Shown here: positions 1 to 10,557 of the stretch, in pieces | Layout of the letters: each line of letters opens with the position of its first letter | Numbering within the stretch: the stretch's first letter is position 1 | DNA from: Ignavibacteria bacterium | Lineage (GTDB): Bacteria; Bacteroidota; Ignavibacteria; Palsa-1295 | Length of the DNA: 57,636 nucleotides | Direction of reading: 5' to 3' | Assembly (NCBI GenBank): GCA_013287605.1 | Contig: JABDDM010000003.1 | Span: 1 to 57,636 of the forward strand | Program-made: the position numbers and the translations under genes | The notes under the pieces: model-generated | What the model saw: the letters and a program-made list of their open reading frames with translations, nothing else | Databases searched by the model: none | What the model was told of the DNA's origin: nothing

Positions 1-304
1 CTGTCTGAAATTTTTGCAACGCCGCCGGATCCTTTAGTGCTTCCGGTGTGAGCTGGATTTTTGCTGCCTGGCTGCGAGCGCTGATCACGTCCGTAAGGGT
101 CTGTCGTTCCGCAGTAGCTGCACCCTTGACTGTTTCGACGAGATTCGGAACGAGATCGGCACGCTGCTGATATGCAGAATTGAGATTACCGATCTGCGCT
201 TTTACGTCCGCATCCGCAGTGACGAAGTTATTATATCCGCTCCATAAGCCGATCAACATGATCAGCAGAACGATAAGCACAACAAAGATCCAGGCGCGTT
301 TCAT
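1..304 (-). CDS. lemA: LemA family protein (partial, N-terminal part)
   Basis: The reading frame opens with ATG at 302-304 on the minus strand and runs off the left edge, giving 101 codons. The start MKRAWIFVVLIVLL is a single N-terminal membrane anchor with a short basic cytoplasmic end. It is followed by the LemA hallmark region, with the segment QQRADLVPNLVETVKG at about residues 47-62 and a following predicted helix rich in Ala and Gln. LemA proteins are small membrane-anchored four-helix proteins of unclear function, common next to envelope genes. The remaining part, about half of the usual 180-200 residues, lies outside the window. Family assignment is firm; function is not known beyond the family. 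Confidence 0.9.
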   Translation of the reverse strand, partial: MKRAWIFVVLIVLLIMLIGLWSGYNNFVTADADVKAQIGNLNSAYQQRADLVPNLVETVKGAATAERQTLTDVISARSQAAKIQLTPEALKDPAALQKFQT

Positions 305-383
305 GTGATAAGAAGACTAAGTGAAATTCAAGGTAGCAACGAAACAATCTTTCATCCAGAGAGTGCTCTCTCGGCGTTCACGA

Positions 384-1136
384 TCAGAATCGATATCCAA
401 GGTTGGCCTGGAGTGTAATGATCTTCCAATTTCCCGCGACCCCGGCGCCAGTGCAGACATTGACATAATTGGAGATAGCATTTGTCACTGGATATCCAGC
501 GCGCGCTTCAAGAATCAATCGGTGCGTGCCGAAATGCGCGAGTACAATCCCAAGACCGATTCGAAGGTCAAGACGGAATGGATTGGCGAAGTCAGTCCCC
601 TTCCAGTCAGCCACCGTCGTTCGGTAAAGGCCTTTGTAAAAGGTCTCTTCTAAAACTGCGAAACCAAAACTGGCTCCAAGCAGAAGGTACCCATTCGACT
701 TTTCGCCTTGCACTTTCAAGAATGTTTCGAAGGAGACGTACTGATAGTAATGCTCGGCTCGTACAGTAGAGAGGATCGTGTCGGTCGGTAGTTGATTCAT
801 GCATCCACCCTCGTTCGCAGCAGCACGCATGTCCTGGAATGCAAAGTCGAAATACGCACCCAGTTTTTGGCCATCCTTGGTTAAGTCAAACGCGACGCCA
901 AACCCATATCCTATGCCGCTGGCAGCTTTTGTGAATGCTTCTCCCGAATGGAAATTCGCGCTCAATGTCAGATAGGGCATGAAGTGTACACTGTCGACAA
1001 GAGTCGTCTGAGCGGGTCGCACTGTTTTACCTGCCTCAGTAGCTTGAGCCAGTACATCACCCTTCAGCACAATAAGCGAGGACACGACGAAGCCGGAAAA
1101 CAGTAGAACCAGATGCAATCCACGTTTAATATTCAT
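384..1136 (-). CDS. putative outer-membrane beta-barrel protein
   Basis: A 250-residue protein with an N-terminal hydrophobic segment (about residues 8-30, LVLLFSGFVVSSLIVL) ending near AQA, which fits a signal peptide. The rest alternates aromatic and hydrophobic residues in strand-like stretches, is rich in Gly, and ends in GYRF, the terminal Phe typical of outer-membrane barrels. I recognise no specific family. The start codon overlaps the 3' end of the preceding gene (1126-1770) by 11 bases, so the two are probably co-transcribed and coupled. lemA follows downstream on the same strand. Function unknown; the barrel call is from sequence pattern alone. Confidence 0.65.
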   Translation of the reverse strand: MNIKRGLHLVLLFSGFVVSSLIVLKGDVLAQATEAGKTVRPAQTTLVDSVHFMPYLTLSANFHSGEAFTKAASGIGYGFGVAFDLTKDGQKLGAYFDFAFQDMRAAANEGGCMNQLPTDTILSTVRAEHYYQYVSFETFLKVQGEKSNGYLLLGASFGFAVLEETFYKGLYRTTVADWKGTDFANPFRLDLRIGLGIVLAHFGTHRLILEARAGYPVTNAISNYVNVCTGAGVAGNWKIITLQANLGYRF

Positions 1137-1770
1137 CCTGACCTGTAAATCGAAGTCCTGCTAAAATACTGAAAGAAACAAGCATTCGCTCGCCCCCCAG
1201 AAAAAACATCGGCGTCACGCTGCCAGTAAGGTCCAAAGACATTTTTGAAGTCAGACCAATGTCATAAGAATAGGCGAGCGGAATACCTGCTGATACGCGG
1301 TCGCCCCAGATCATGAATTCGCCTCCGAACGATCCGAAAGACTCATTCGATACGTTGCTCGATTTGCGCAGTCCCGGAAATATGATCCAGAGTTCGAGAC
1401 CAAAGCTACTGTTGAACTCGCTCAAGGCAGCAAGGCCATTACCCCCTGTCATCAGAACAAAGCCTGGAGATAGCAATACCGAGCCGATCGGCACCTGATA
1501 AAATGCTTGCGCTGCGAACTTGGCTTCTGCATCGTTAAAAAGTGCAGCGCCTGCTCGCACGCCAAAGCCGGATGTTAGTGGAGGAGACAGTGATTCATAG
1601 AGCGATTGTTGATCAGCCTTCCGAAGCGTATCTCCGATCTGCGCCCGAGCAGAAACTGCCGAAGCTCCAATGATAAGCATGGCGACAACCAGGCATAGAA
1701 CATGGACTGCGACGATGTGTGGGCGAATGCTCGAGATGTTCAGAACCAGGGGTAAAAAGCCCTGCAGCAA
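1126..1770 (-). CDS. hypothetical envelope protein, barrel-like
   Basis: A 214-residue protein. Residues about 20-44 form a hydrophobic stretch ending SARAQ, a plausible signal-peptide cleavage site; a later Met (residue 32) could be an alternative start but would leave a very short leader. The mature part has Gly- and Phe-rich strand-like segments (for example the region around residues 85-125 and 180-208), suggesting an outer-membrane or secreted beta protein. It overlaps the downstream barrel-like gene by 11 bases and lies 26 bases from the gene at 1797. No family recognised. Function unknown. Confidence 0.55.
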   Translation of the reverse strand: MLQGFLPLVLNISSIRPHIVAVHVLCLVVAMLIIGASAVSARAQIGDTLRKADQQSLYESLSPPLTSGFGVRAGAALFNDAEAKFAAQAFYQVPIGSVLLSPGFVLMTGGNGLAALSEFNSSFGLELWIIFPGLRKSSNVSNESFGSFGGEFMIWGDRVSAGIPLAYSYDIGLTSKMSLDLTGSVTPMFFLGGERMLVSFSILAGLRFTGQDEY

Positions 1771-1796
1771 GACGCCGAGGGCTATGAATGAGTAAC

Positions 1797-2327
1797 TTAG
1801 AATGCGTAACCAAGCATTACGTCGATCCCGGGCCGAACACCGCTGTAAGCACTGAGGCCCTCGCCACCGGCTATGCCAAGGCGAAGGAAGACAATTGGTT
1901 CAACGGAGAACGCATCGAAAATCCACTTATAGGCAAGGTCGCCTCCGATATCGAACGAAGTATAATTTCGGCCAATTGCTGAATTGCCATAAATCAGGAT
2001 ATCGATAGCAGGGGCAACTGAAAGCCCGGTAAGCGCGCGGCTATCAGCAATGAAAAATCGGTAGGCACCGCCGAGCAGGAAGCCCGAGTATCCCAGGTAG
2101 CCTGTCTGAAATGCAGCTCGAAGCGCGATACTATTAACAGGTCCAGATCGCCATTCATACTGGAAGAGAACCATACCCGGCACTTGAACGAGAGATAGCA
2201 GACCAACGGAAATCACGTTCGATTTCGGACTCGGTCGAGCCTGTGCTGAAAGTCTCGAATTTCCAGCTCCGATCGTGCATGCGATAAGCAGGGCAATACA
2301 AAAACTTTTGACGATTCCCATCTTCAT
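1797..2327 (-). CDS. hypothetical outer-membrane-like protein
   Basis: The open frame extends upstream to 2450, but the likely start is the Met at 2327 (or the one at 2321), because MKMGIVKSFCIALLIACTIG followed by LSAQA is a normal signal peptide while the upstream 41 residues look non-coding. The mature protein of about 150 residues is rich in Gly, Tyr and Phe with alternating strand-like segments and ends GYAF, consistent with a small beta barrel. It is the first of three consecutive same-strand envelope genes that run towards lemA. No family recognised. Confidence 0.6.
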   Translation of the reverse strand: MKMGIVKSFCIALLIACTIGAGNSRLSAQARPSPKSNVISVGLLSLVQVPGMVLFQYEWRSGPVNSIALRAAFQTGYLGYSGFLLGGAYRFFIADSRALTGLSVAPAIDILIYGNSAIGRNYTSFDIGGDLAYKWIFDAFSVEPIVFLRLGIAGGEGLSAYSGVRPGIDVMLGYAF

Positions 2328-2517
2328 ATAAAAGGGTGATTGGTTAGTTGGATGACGTGCACTGCCAGGCGGCACACAAGCAATGCCCTCAAATATACGG
2401 CGGCGAGAAGTGAAGTAAAGAATGGAGAGTCTCAGAGCCAGCTTGGTCAATCCTTAAAATCCTGAGGATAAACCGGGTGGGGGTGATGCGAATGCCTTCA
2501 GATTTTATGAATACCCG

Positions 2518-3720
2518 TCAGTGCAGGGCAAGTCTGGCTTCAGGTAAGGTCTGATCGCCATGGTCGCTTGATGCGTGAAGCGAGTCATAGATACGCTCAA
2601 TTGAAGCGAGGGTTCGTTCAAAATCATGCTCGCTCCTCACCCAGGCCGCACCGGCACTTCCATGTTTTTTAAGGAGTTCTGGAGCTGCGGCATACTTCTC
2701 GATTGCAATTCCGATCGCGGAGGCGCTTCTGGGCGGCACAAGGTAACCGGTAACACCATCGCGTACCTGTTCCGGGGTACCTTCAGCATCGGTACCGATA
2801 ACTGGTAATCCCATGGACATCGCATCGATCACTGACAACGAGTACATTTCAGCATAACTTGCCAGCACGAGACAGTCTAGCATACCGTAATATGGAAGAA
2901 TGTCTTTCTGGAATGGAAGAACGTGCAGGTGTCCGGCAATGGACCCGCTCTCAGCGAATTCTCGCAACCACTCCTGAAGTTCAATGGCCTGTGGCTCGAA
3001 CACGGAATTACCATCAGCGTCGACGCGTGTGACCGTAGGCTCACCGATGATGAAATAATGAGTTCGTTTGCGTGTCTCTGTATTGAGGAACGACATCGAC
3101 TCAGCAAACTCGCGGACGCCCTTCTGGACATCCGTTCGTCCGATCATTCCGAAGACCAGAGCATTGTCAGGCACTCCGAAGCGCTGCCGCATTGAAGAAC
3201 GTACCGCTTCATCGCGCTTGTACTGCCCCAGGTGCCGGCCGTATCTGACGAGATGTACGCTGCCTGCTGGGACGGGGAAACATTCTCGGATCCTCGCATT
3301 CGAGTAGGTCGATGAGGATAGAATTGCGTCGACACGTCCATAAATGAATCGATGAAGGATATCGCGCTTAGGAGCGACGACCATATAGACGCTGTGAACA
3401 TGCTTGCGCTCGTGGTCTCCAATGAGCGCCAACGAGGCACGCCAGACATCATTACGCGTGTGGGAATGAACAACGCTGCAATTGCGCTCGCGGACGATCT
3501 TGCGGATCATTCGAATGTCTCTGAGATCGAGCTTCTTTTCGCTATGTGCAAAGTGGACATCAACACCTGCTTCAATGAGACCTTCCGCAAACCGAGATTC
3601 TTTCGACACCAAAGCAGACACGGGCATCCCTGCCGAGGCCATTTCTTTGATCAGCGTGCTAACGTAGAGCTCAAGTCCACCGCAGGAGGTGGACGTCATG
3701 ATATGCAAGGACGAGGTCAT
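2518..3720 (-). CDS. glycosyltransferase family 4 (GT-B fold)
   Basis: Likely a cytoplasmic glycosyltransferase that moves a sugar from a nucleotide-sugar donor, as in envelope polysaccharide or glycolipid synthesis. The start is taken at 3720 (MTSSLHIMTST), because the upstream in-frame residues do not look like part of the domain. The N-terminal donor/acceptor lobe shows the GT4 glycine motif CGGLE near residue 14. The C-terminal Rossmann lobe has the family region with FGMIGRTDVQKG, and then an E-rich nucleotide-sugar site, YAEMYSLSVIDAMSMGLPV followed by GTDAEGTPE. At about 400 residues it is full length. It stands alone, with no other glycan genes nearby, so the acceptor cannot be guessed. 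Confidence 0.85.
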   Translation of the reverse strand: MTSSLHIMTSTSCGGLELYVSTLIKEMASAGMPVSALVSKESRFAEGLIEAGVDVHFAHSEKKLDLRDIRMIRKIVRERNCSVVHSHTRNDVWRASLALIGDHERKHVHSVYMVVAPKRDILHRFIYGRVDAILSSSTYSNARIRECFPVPAGSVHLVRYGRHLGQYKRDEAVRSSMRQRFGVPDNALVFGMIGRTDVQKGVREFAESMSFLNTETRKRTHYFIIGEPTVTRVDADGNSVFEPQAIELQEWLREFAESGSIAGHLHVLPFQKDILPYYGMLDCLVLASYAEMYSLSVIDAMSMGLPVIGTDAEGTPEQVRDGVTGYLVPPRSASAIGIAIEKYAAAPELLKKHGSAGAAWVRSEHDFERTLASIERIYDSLHASSDHGDQTLPEARLALH

Positions 3721-3899
3721 TGTTCGTTCTGGAACTTGGCAACGAATGAGCCGAAAACAATAACGGCCCGGAACAGCTAAAAAACGCAGGAAGTGGAACA
3801 ACCTCCTTGGCGGATGATCGTAGAGCTGAACATTCGCTTATACGCTTAAGAGGCTCCGACAGCCAATAGTTTCCGTAGTCAGACTGCGCAGAAAGGGTC

Positions 3900-3936
3900 A
3901 AAAAAGAGCCGCGAAGAGAGTGTGTCCTCGCGGCTC
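3900..3936 (-). terminator. intrinsic terminator of the cytochrome c peroxidase gene
   Basis: A 9-bp perfect stem (GAGCCGCGA at 3906-3914 with TCGCGGCTC) followed on the minus strand by six T residues (A run at 3900-3905 on the plus strand). It lies 23 bases after the stop of the 3959-5068 gene. Confidence 0.85.
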
Positions 3937-3958
3937 AAACATGGTTGCAACCGATGAG

Positions 3959-5068
3959 CTAATGGGGGTCTCGGAAGGCCGCATTCGAGACAAATTGCTC
4001 ATCCGTAAGGGAATTGAGGAAGGCAACGATATCCTCAATCTGCTGATTGCTCAAATTGAGTGGTTTGATCAACGAATCCTGAGCCTTATTGTGCATTCCA
4101 CCTTGATTGTAATGGTCGATCACTTCTTCGAGGGTCGTAAAGCGGCCATCATGCTCGTACGGTGATGTCAGCGCGACATTACGCAAAGAAGGCGTCTTGA
4201 AGCTGCCGATGTCGTTGGACTGTTTCGAGATCAAGAAACGCCCGGAATCCATGTAGGACTGTTCAAGCCCAGTTGAATGGAAACTGGAATCAGCAAAGTT
4301 GAATCCAGAGTGGCAGCGTGAACAGTTCGTCACAGAGCTGGTAAACAATTTGAGCCCGCGAATTGCAGCCGCAGATATTGCTGATGCATCTCCTCTCACG
4401 TAAGAATCATATGCGCTATTACCCGACAGCAGCGTGCGCTCGAAGGTGGCAAGCGCCATTCCGATGCGGATCGAATCGATCTTTGTATCGCCGAAGGCCG
4501 CTTTAAACAGAGCTGGATAAGTGGGATCAGCCGAAAGGCGCTGAACTACTACAGCCAACGTGTTGCCCAATTCGATAGGATTGATGATCGGCAACAATGC
4601 CTGTTGCTCCAATGTCGCAGCACGTCCGTCCCAGAAATAGCTCGTGTTATAGGCCACGTTACTTAAGCCTGGGGCATTGCGAGTTCCTCCGCCACCGAAG
4701 AATCCGGAATCTCGTTTAATACCCCTAACACCAGTGCTAACTGCATTGCCAAAATCGCAGAACGCATTCGCTTGTTTATGGCAATCGACACACGCTTTGC
4801 TGTTGTCAACGCTCAGTTGCTTTTCATAAAAAAGATATCGCCCAAGTTTCGATTTAGCGTCTGAATATGGGTTATCCGCTGGCGTTGTCACATTCGGAAA
4901 TCCTGCAGGAATGATGAGACCACTGCCATTATTATTGGGTGGAGGCGAAACCGTTGAATCTGCGCTCGTTTTACAACCAACAGCCGCAAGTGCGCACAGC
5001 GCGGCAAGTGTCAAACGTGATCCCAACCTGCCTAAGACCACTCCGAAGGAACCCGAGATCTTGTCCAT
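3959..5068 (-). CDS. diheme cytochrome c peroxidase / MauG-type lipoprotein
   Basis: Periplasmic diheme peroxidase, expected to reduce hydrogen peroxide with electrons from small cytochromes or to act as a MauG-like oxidase. Two covalent heme sites are visible, CVDCH and CSRCH, about 156 residues apart, as the family requires. A lipobox (LAAVGC) after a hydrophobic segment suggests a lipid-anchored mature protein, followed by a Pro/Asn/Gly-rich linker. The motif NVAYNTSYFWDGR and the C-terminal KTPSLRNVALTSPYEHDGRF are typical of the family. The open frame reaches 5092; I chose the Met at 5068 because it sits nearer the leader. A strong terminator follows. No electron-transfer partner is nearby. 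Confidence 0.9.
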   Translation of the reverse strand: MDKISGSFGVVLGRLGSRLTLAALCALAAVGCKTSADSTVSPPPNNNGSGLIIPAGFPNVTTPADNPYSDAKSKLGRYLFYEKQLSVDNSKACVDCHKQANAFCDFGNAVSTGVRGIKRDSGFFGGGGTRNAPGLSNVAYNTSYFWDGRAATLEQQALLPIINPIELGNTLAVVVQRLSADPTYPALFKAAFGDTKIDSIRIGMALATFERTLLSGNSAYDSYVRGDASAISAAAIRGLKLFTSSVTNCSRCHSGFNFADSSFHSTGLEQSYMDSGRFLISKQSNDIGSFKTPSLRNVALTSPYEHDGRFTTLEEVIDHYNQGGMHNKAQDSLIKPLNLSNQQIEDIVAFLNSLTDEQFVSNAAFRDPH

Positions 5069-5235
5069 AGCGATCGAAGAAAAAGAGGACAATGCAATTG
5101 GTGAACTAAGTCGTTAGGTGGACCCGCTCGAAGGGGAGTGCGATCCATACTAAGTAAACCTCCAACCAGGATAAAGTTACATGACTTTTCTGATAAATGA
5201 GTGTGTCTCAGCCACTCAAAAACTACCTAGTCTCA

Positions 5236-6846
5236 TTATTGGGAATGAATCACCGCAAGCTTCCCTACTCTCCTGTCGCCATCGGTGTTTATCGTGTAAA
5301 GATAAATACCACTCGGCACGAGCTTGCCAAGATCGTCACGTCCGCTCCACGTGACGTAATATTCACCAGTAAATGGCTCTGGACGTCGCTCGATATGTGC
5401 GACGGCATCCATGTTCAGCGAGTAAATATCCAATTCGACCGAGATTGGCGCTTTACCGGAGCGCGAAGCAAGAATTGAGAGAGAGTCGTTAGAAGATGCG
5501 CGAATAATGAACGGCTGAGGAAAGGCCTCAGCCAAGGTTGGTGAATATCCGGAAATCGTGTCGCAAAACGATTCGGGATGAACATAAGCTGGCAGGTAGT
5601 TTCTCGGCCCGGTGATCGTGATAGTGCCGTCTGATATGATCGACCGATTCGTGTCTCGTGCAACGGTGACAGCAACCGTATCGCGTCCAAACCCGGCATA
5701 GAAAAAATTTAGCGATGCCACAACAGCTCCAAAATCGATCGGAGTTGCGACGCCTACATCTTCGCGTTGAACCTTGAGTAAATCAACAGGAAATGCCCGC
5801 GCATCAGGAAAAAGACTTGCCCCCCTATATCTTCTTCCTGTAAAGAACAGATCGTTTCCGTATCGCATGTACTCAGTGCAGAAGCTTGAACCATGCTGCG
5901 CGAGTATATCCTGCATTGCAAAAACCGGATCAGGCTGCGCGTTGCTATACTGCTGCCATATTTGCCTGTTGATCGCATCCCCAAATCGCACCTGCATCCA
6001 CTGAAACCAAATCGCTTCTCCATATCCTCGCTCGACGCTGCCATCGAAGGACAGGTTGATAGTCGAAAAGTACGAATTGAGATATTGCAGATAATCCTTG
6101 ACATTCGGATAACTTCGCGTTTCCATCCAGACGCTTGTAAGCTCCTGGAAGTATTTATCTTTAGCATCCTTGTCTATTCCGTAGTCTCCGTACTGGATCA
6201 CGTGCTGAAACTCGTGGAAGACTGTGACATGCATTGCGTCGCTTCCATGCGTTGGATACGCAGCCTCCGCGAAATCATTATCGATCACAAAATAGGTTCT
6301 CATCTTCTGCCTGCCGGATGGCGAGAGCCCCAGTGCACCGTTGTCTGTCGGTGAAGTGAATCCGTAAATTCCGGCAGGCTGATTGATGATATGGAGGTGA
6401 AACGTCGAATCGCTATCTGTATAAGGCGGCTTCGGATAGCCAAGTTGATTGATCTCGAATTCATAGGCAGAATCAGCAGTCCGTGCAACCGATTGAGCAT
6501 ATTCTGGAGTGCATGCCCATGCTCCGCTTGTGTCATAATAGATAGTAAAACGGCCGGACGGTGATATGATCTGAGTTTGATTCGTCGTGCCGTCTGCCAG
6601 AGTTCCTATATCCAGCTTTCGCTCCTTCCGTATGCGATATGCCTCGAACATGAGGTCTGTCAAACACTTAGCAGGATGAATCTGAATGCCGGAGGGGATC
6701 TTGTGCGTTAGCTCCTCGGCAATGGCCTGTACCGAATCGGCGTGCGTCACTAGTCTAGGCTGGGCAAAGACATCCCCAATACCAAATACAGTGGTGAGAA
6801 GAGCTACCCAGAACGTGATACTTCGGATGACCGGACAAACTTTCAT
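5236..6846 (-). CDS. secreted zincin-type metalloprotease with FlgD-like C-terminal domain
   Basis: A secreted protein of 536 residues. The start at 6846 (MKVCPVIRSITFWVAL) gives a normal signal peptide ending near FAQ; the Met at 6864 is less likely. A zinc-binding motif HEFQH lies near residue 211 (preceded by VTVF), followed about 20 residues later by ELTSVWMETR, in which the Glu residues could be the third ligand. This pattern fits the MXAN_6640-type family of putative metalloproteases. The C terminus (VPSGIYLYTINTDGDRRVGK) resembles the FlgD-like Ig domain or type IX sorting region that anchors or exports secreted proteins in this group. Substrate unknown. It lies alone on the minus strand, divergent from clpC. 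Confidence 0.75.
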   Translation of the reverse strand: MKVCPVIRSITFWVALLTTVFGIGDVFAQPRLVTHADSVQAIAEELTHKIPSGIQIHPAKCLTDLMFEAYRIRKERKLDIGTLADGTTNQTQIISPSGRFTIYYDTSGAWACTPEYAQSVARTADSAYEFEINQLGYPKPPYTDSDSTFHLHIINQPAGIYGFTSPTDNGALGLSPSGRQKMRTYFVIDNDFAEAAYPTHGSDAMHVTVFHEFQHVIQYGDYGIDKDAKDKYFQELTSVWMETRSYPNVKDYLQYLNSYFSTINLSFDGSVERGYGEAIWFQWMQVRFGDAINRQIWQQYSNAQPDPVFAMQDILAQHGSSFCTEYMRYGNDLFFTGRRYRGASLFPDARAFPVDLLKVQREDVGVATPIDFGAVVASLNFFYAGFGRDTVAVTVARDTNRSIISDGTITITGPRNYLPAYVHPESFCDTISGYSPTLAEAFPQPFIIRASSNDSLSILASRSGKAPISVELDIYSLNMDAVAHIERRPEPFTGEYYVTWSGRDDLGKLVPSGIYLYTINTDGDRRVGKLAVIHSQ

Positions 6847-7254
6847 TCGCGCGAAGTTAAGCACGGATCTCGTAATTTACTGCATTTTTTAGCATTCGCA
6901 TGTGACAACAAGAATCTGCGTAAGTTTATTAAGAGAGGGAAACATGGATTGTCTGACCCCGTACGATTTAGAGGACCTCTTTCGACCGGCAAACGGAATG
7001 GCACAGGCATTGTGGCCTTCTTCGAAGTTTTTGAGTCGTCGATTGTCGACGAAATTCGTGCTTCACTTCTCTAAGGCACCGAACTACGCCAATTGACCCA
7101 CTGTTGAATTAAGTGAGCCGCCACTGCTAGCGGCGTCACAAAACCGATCAAAGAGAGCCTATCGTACGTTTTTTTTACAGAGTTATCGAATCTGCTTCCT
7201 AAGTACCTGAGTCGAGAGGCGAAGATGCAAACGTAAGCGAAAATTATCAAGAAT
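6847..7254. other. intergenic region upstream of clpC
   Basis: About 400 bases without a credible gene between the divergent metalloprotease and clpC. It must hold both promoters, but I could not fix -10/-35 elements. The one clear structure is a perfect inverted repeat, TCGTCGA-TTG-TCGACGA, at 7036-7052. A 64-codon plus-strand frame at 6902-7096 has no protein-like features. No CIRCE or CtsR-type heat-shock operator was seen. Confidence 0.6.
7036..7052. promoter_or_regulatory. perfect 7-3-7 inverted repeat upstream of clpC
   Basis: TCGTCGA, spacer TTG, TCGACGA. It is 203 bases before the clpC start codon, so it could be an operator for a dimeric regulator of clpC or of the divergent protease, or part of a leader hairpin. 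No known binding site matches it. Confidence 0.35.
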
Positions 7255-9852
<2,598 letters not shown>

Positions 9853-9884
9853 TTAGCGGATGTAGGGAGAAATACAATTCAAAG

Positions 9885-9919
9885 AAACAGCCGCGACATT
9901 TGTCGCGGCTGTTTTAATT
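9885..9919 (+). terminator. intrinsic terminator of clpC
   Basis: A hairpin with arms AACAGCCGCGACA and TGTCGCGGCTGTT (loop TT), flanked by A residues on the left and TTTTAATTT on the right. It starts 33 bases after the clpC stop and may also serve the convergent minus-strand gene at 9946. Confidence 0.85.
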
Positions 9920-9945
9920 TAATATGAACATTTTTTCTATTCAAT

Positions 9946-10557
9946 CTACCGCTGTAGTTCTTGATCGCTAATCTCTTCAAGGCTCGCTCGCAGTAACGCA
10001 ACTACTTTTGTTTTGCTAAGGTCCTCGAATGTTGTCACCTTGGTTCCGTTAAGATCTTTAGTGCTTTGTCGTGAGGAATCAAAAAGTGCAACGTATGAAA
10101 GGAACTTGTATCTCACAGGATTGCCAGGCGACAAGATCAGCACTGCTGGGGCAAATGAAACATTGAAAAACCCCCAAAGTCCTGAACGAAGATTCTTAGG
10201 TGGCCAAGAATCATCAAGAGTATCAAGAACGTCAAAACTATATTTTGTACTGGGTGGTAAAATCGGCTGCGCTTGGGTGATCAACGTTCTTCTCGCTGAA
10301 ATACCTCTGGCACGCATCAATGCAATGATTTTTATACCAGAACTATCAGAATTCAGTTGCGCGAGTGCTGAAGATAGAGTGTAATAGCAATCACGACACG
10401 CGAAGGGCCCATAAAATATTACAATCGTGGGTGAGGAACCCCACACAAGAGGGGTCTCTCTTCCGCGAATATCCTCTGCGTGCCAACTAGGTTCCCCGCC
10501 AGGGTAGATCAACAATGCTGATGCCAGGCCAATTAAAACTCCAAACGAGTTGCTCAT
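9946..10557 (-). CDS. thioredoxin-fold (redoxin-like) protein, membrane-anchored or exported
   Basis: A 203-residue protein with a short hydrophobic N terminus (residues about 4-19), then a thioredoxin-like core. The segment PTIVIFYGPFACRDCYYTL carries a CxxC pair (Cys54 and Cys57) after a beta strand, as in TlpA/AhpC-type redoxins, so a thiol-disulfide role in the periplasm is plausible. The usual cis-proline region may be at SFAPAVLI near residue 132. Its ATG overlaps the stop of the upstream gene in an ATGA (10554-10557), so the pair is translationally coupled. The gene looks more AT-rich than its neighbours by eye. The assignment to the fold is good; the exact function is not known. Confidence 0.6.
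   Translation of the reverse strand: MSNSFGVLIGLASALLIYPGGEPSWHAEDIRGRETPLVWGSSPTIVIFYGPFACRDCYYTLSSALAQLNSDSSGIKIIALMRARGISARRTLITQAQPILPPSTKYSFDVLDTLDDSWPPKNLRSGLWGFFNVSFAPAVLILSPGNPVRYKFLSYVALFDSSRQSTKDLNGTKVTTFEDLSKTKVVALLRASLEEISDQELQR

Noticed and set aside
6902-7096. 64-codon plus-strand frame upstream of clpC
   Set aside because: No signal, domain or biased composition; in a promoter region.
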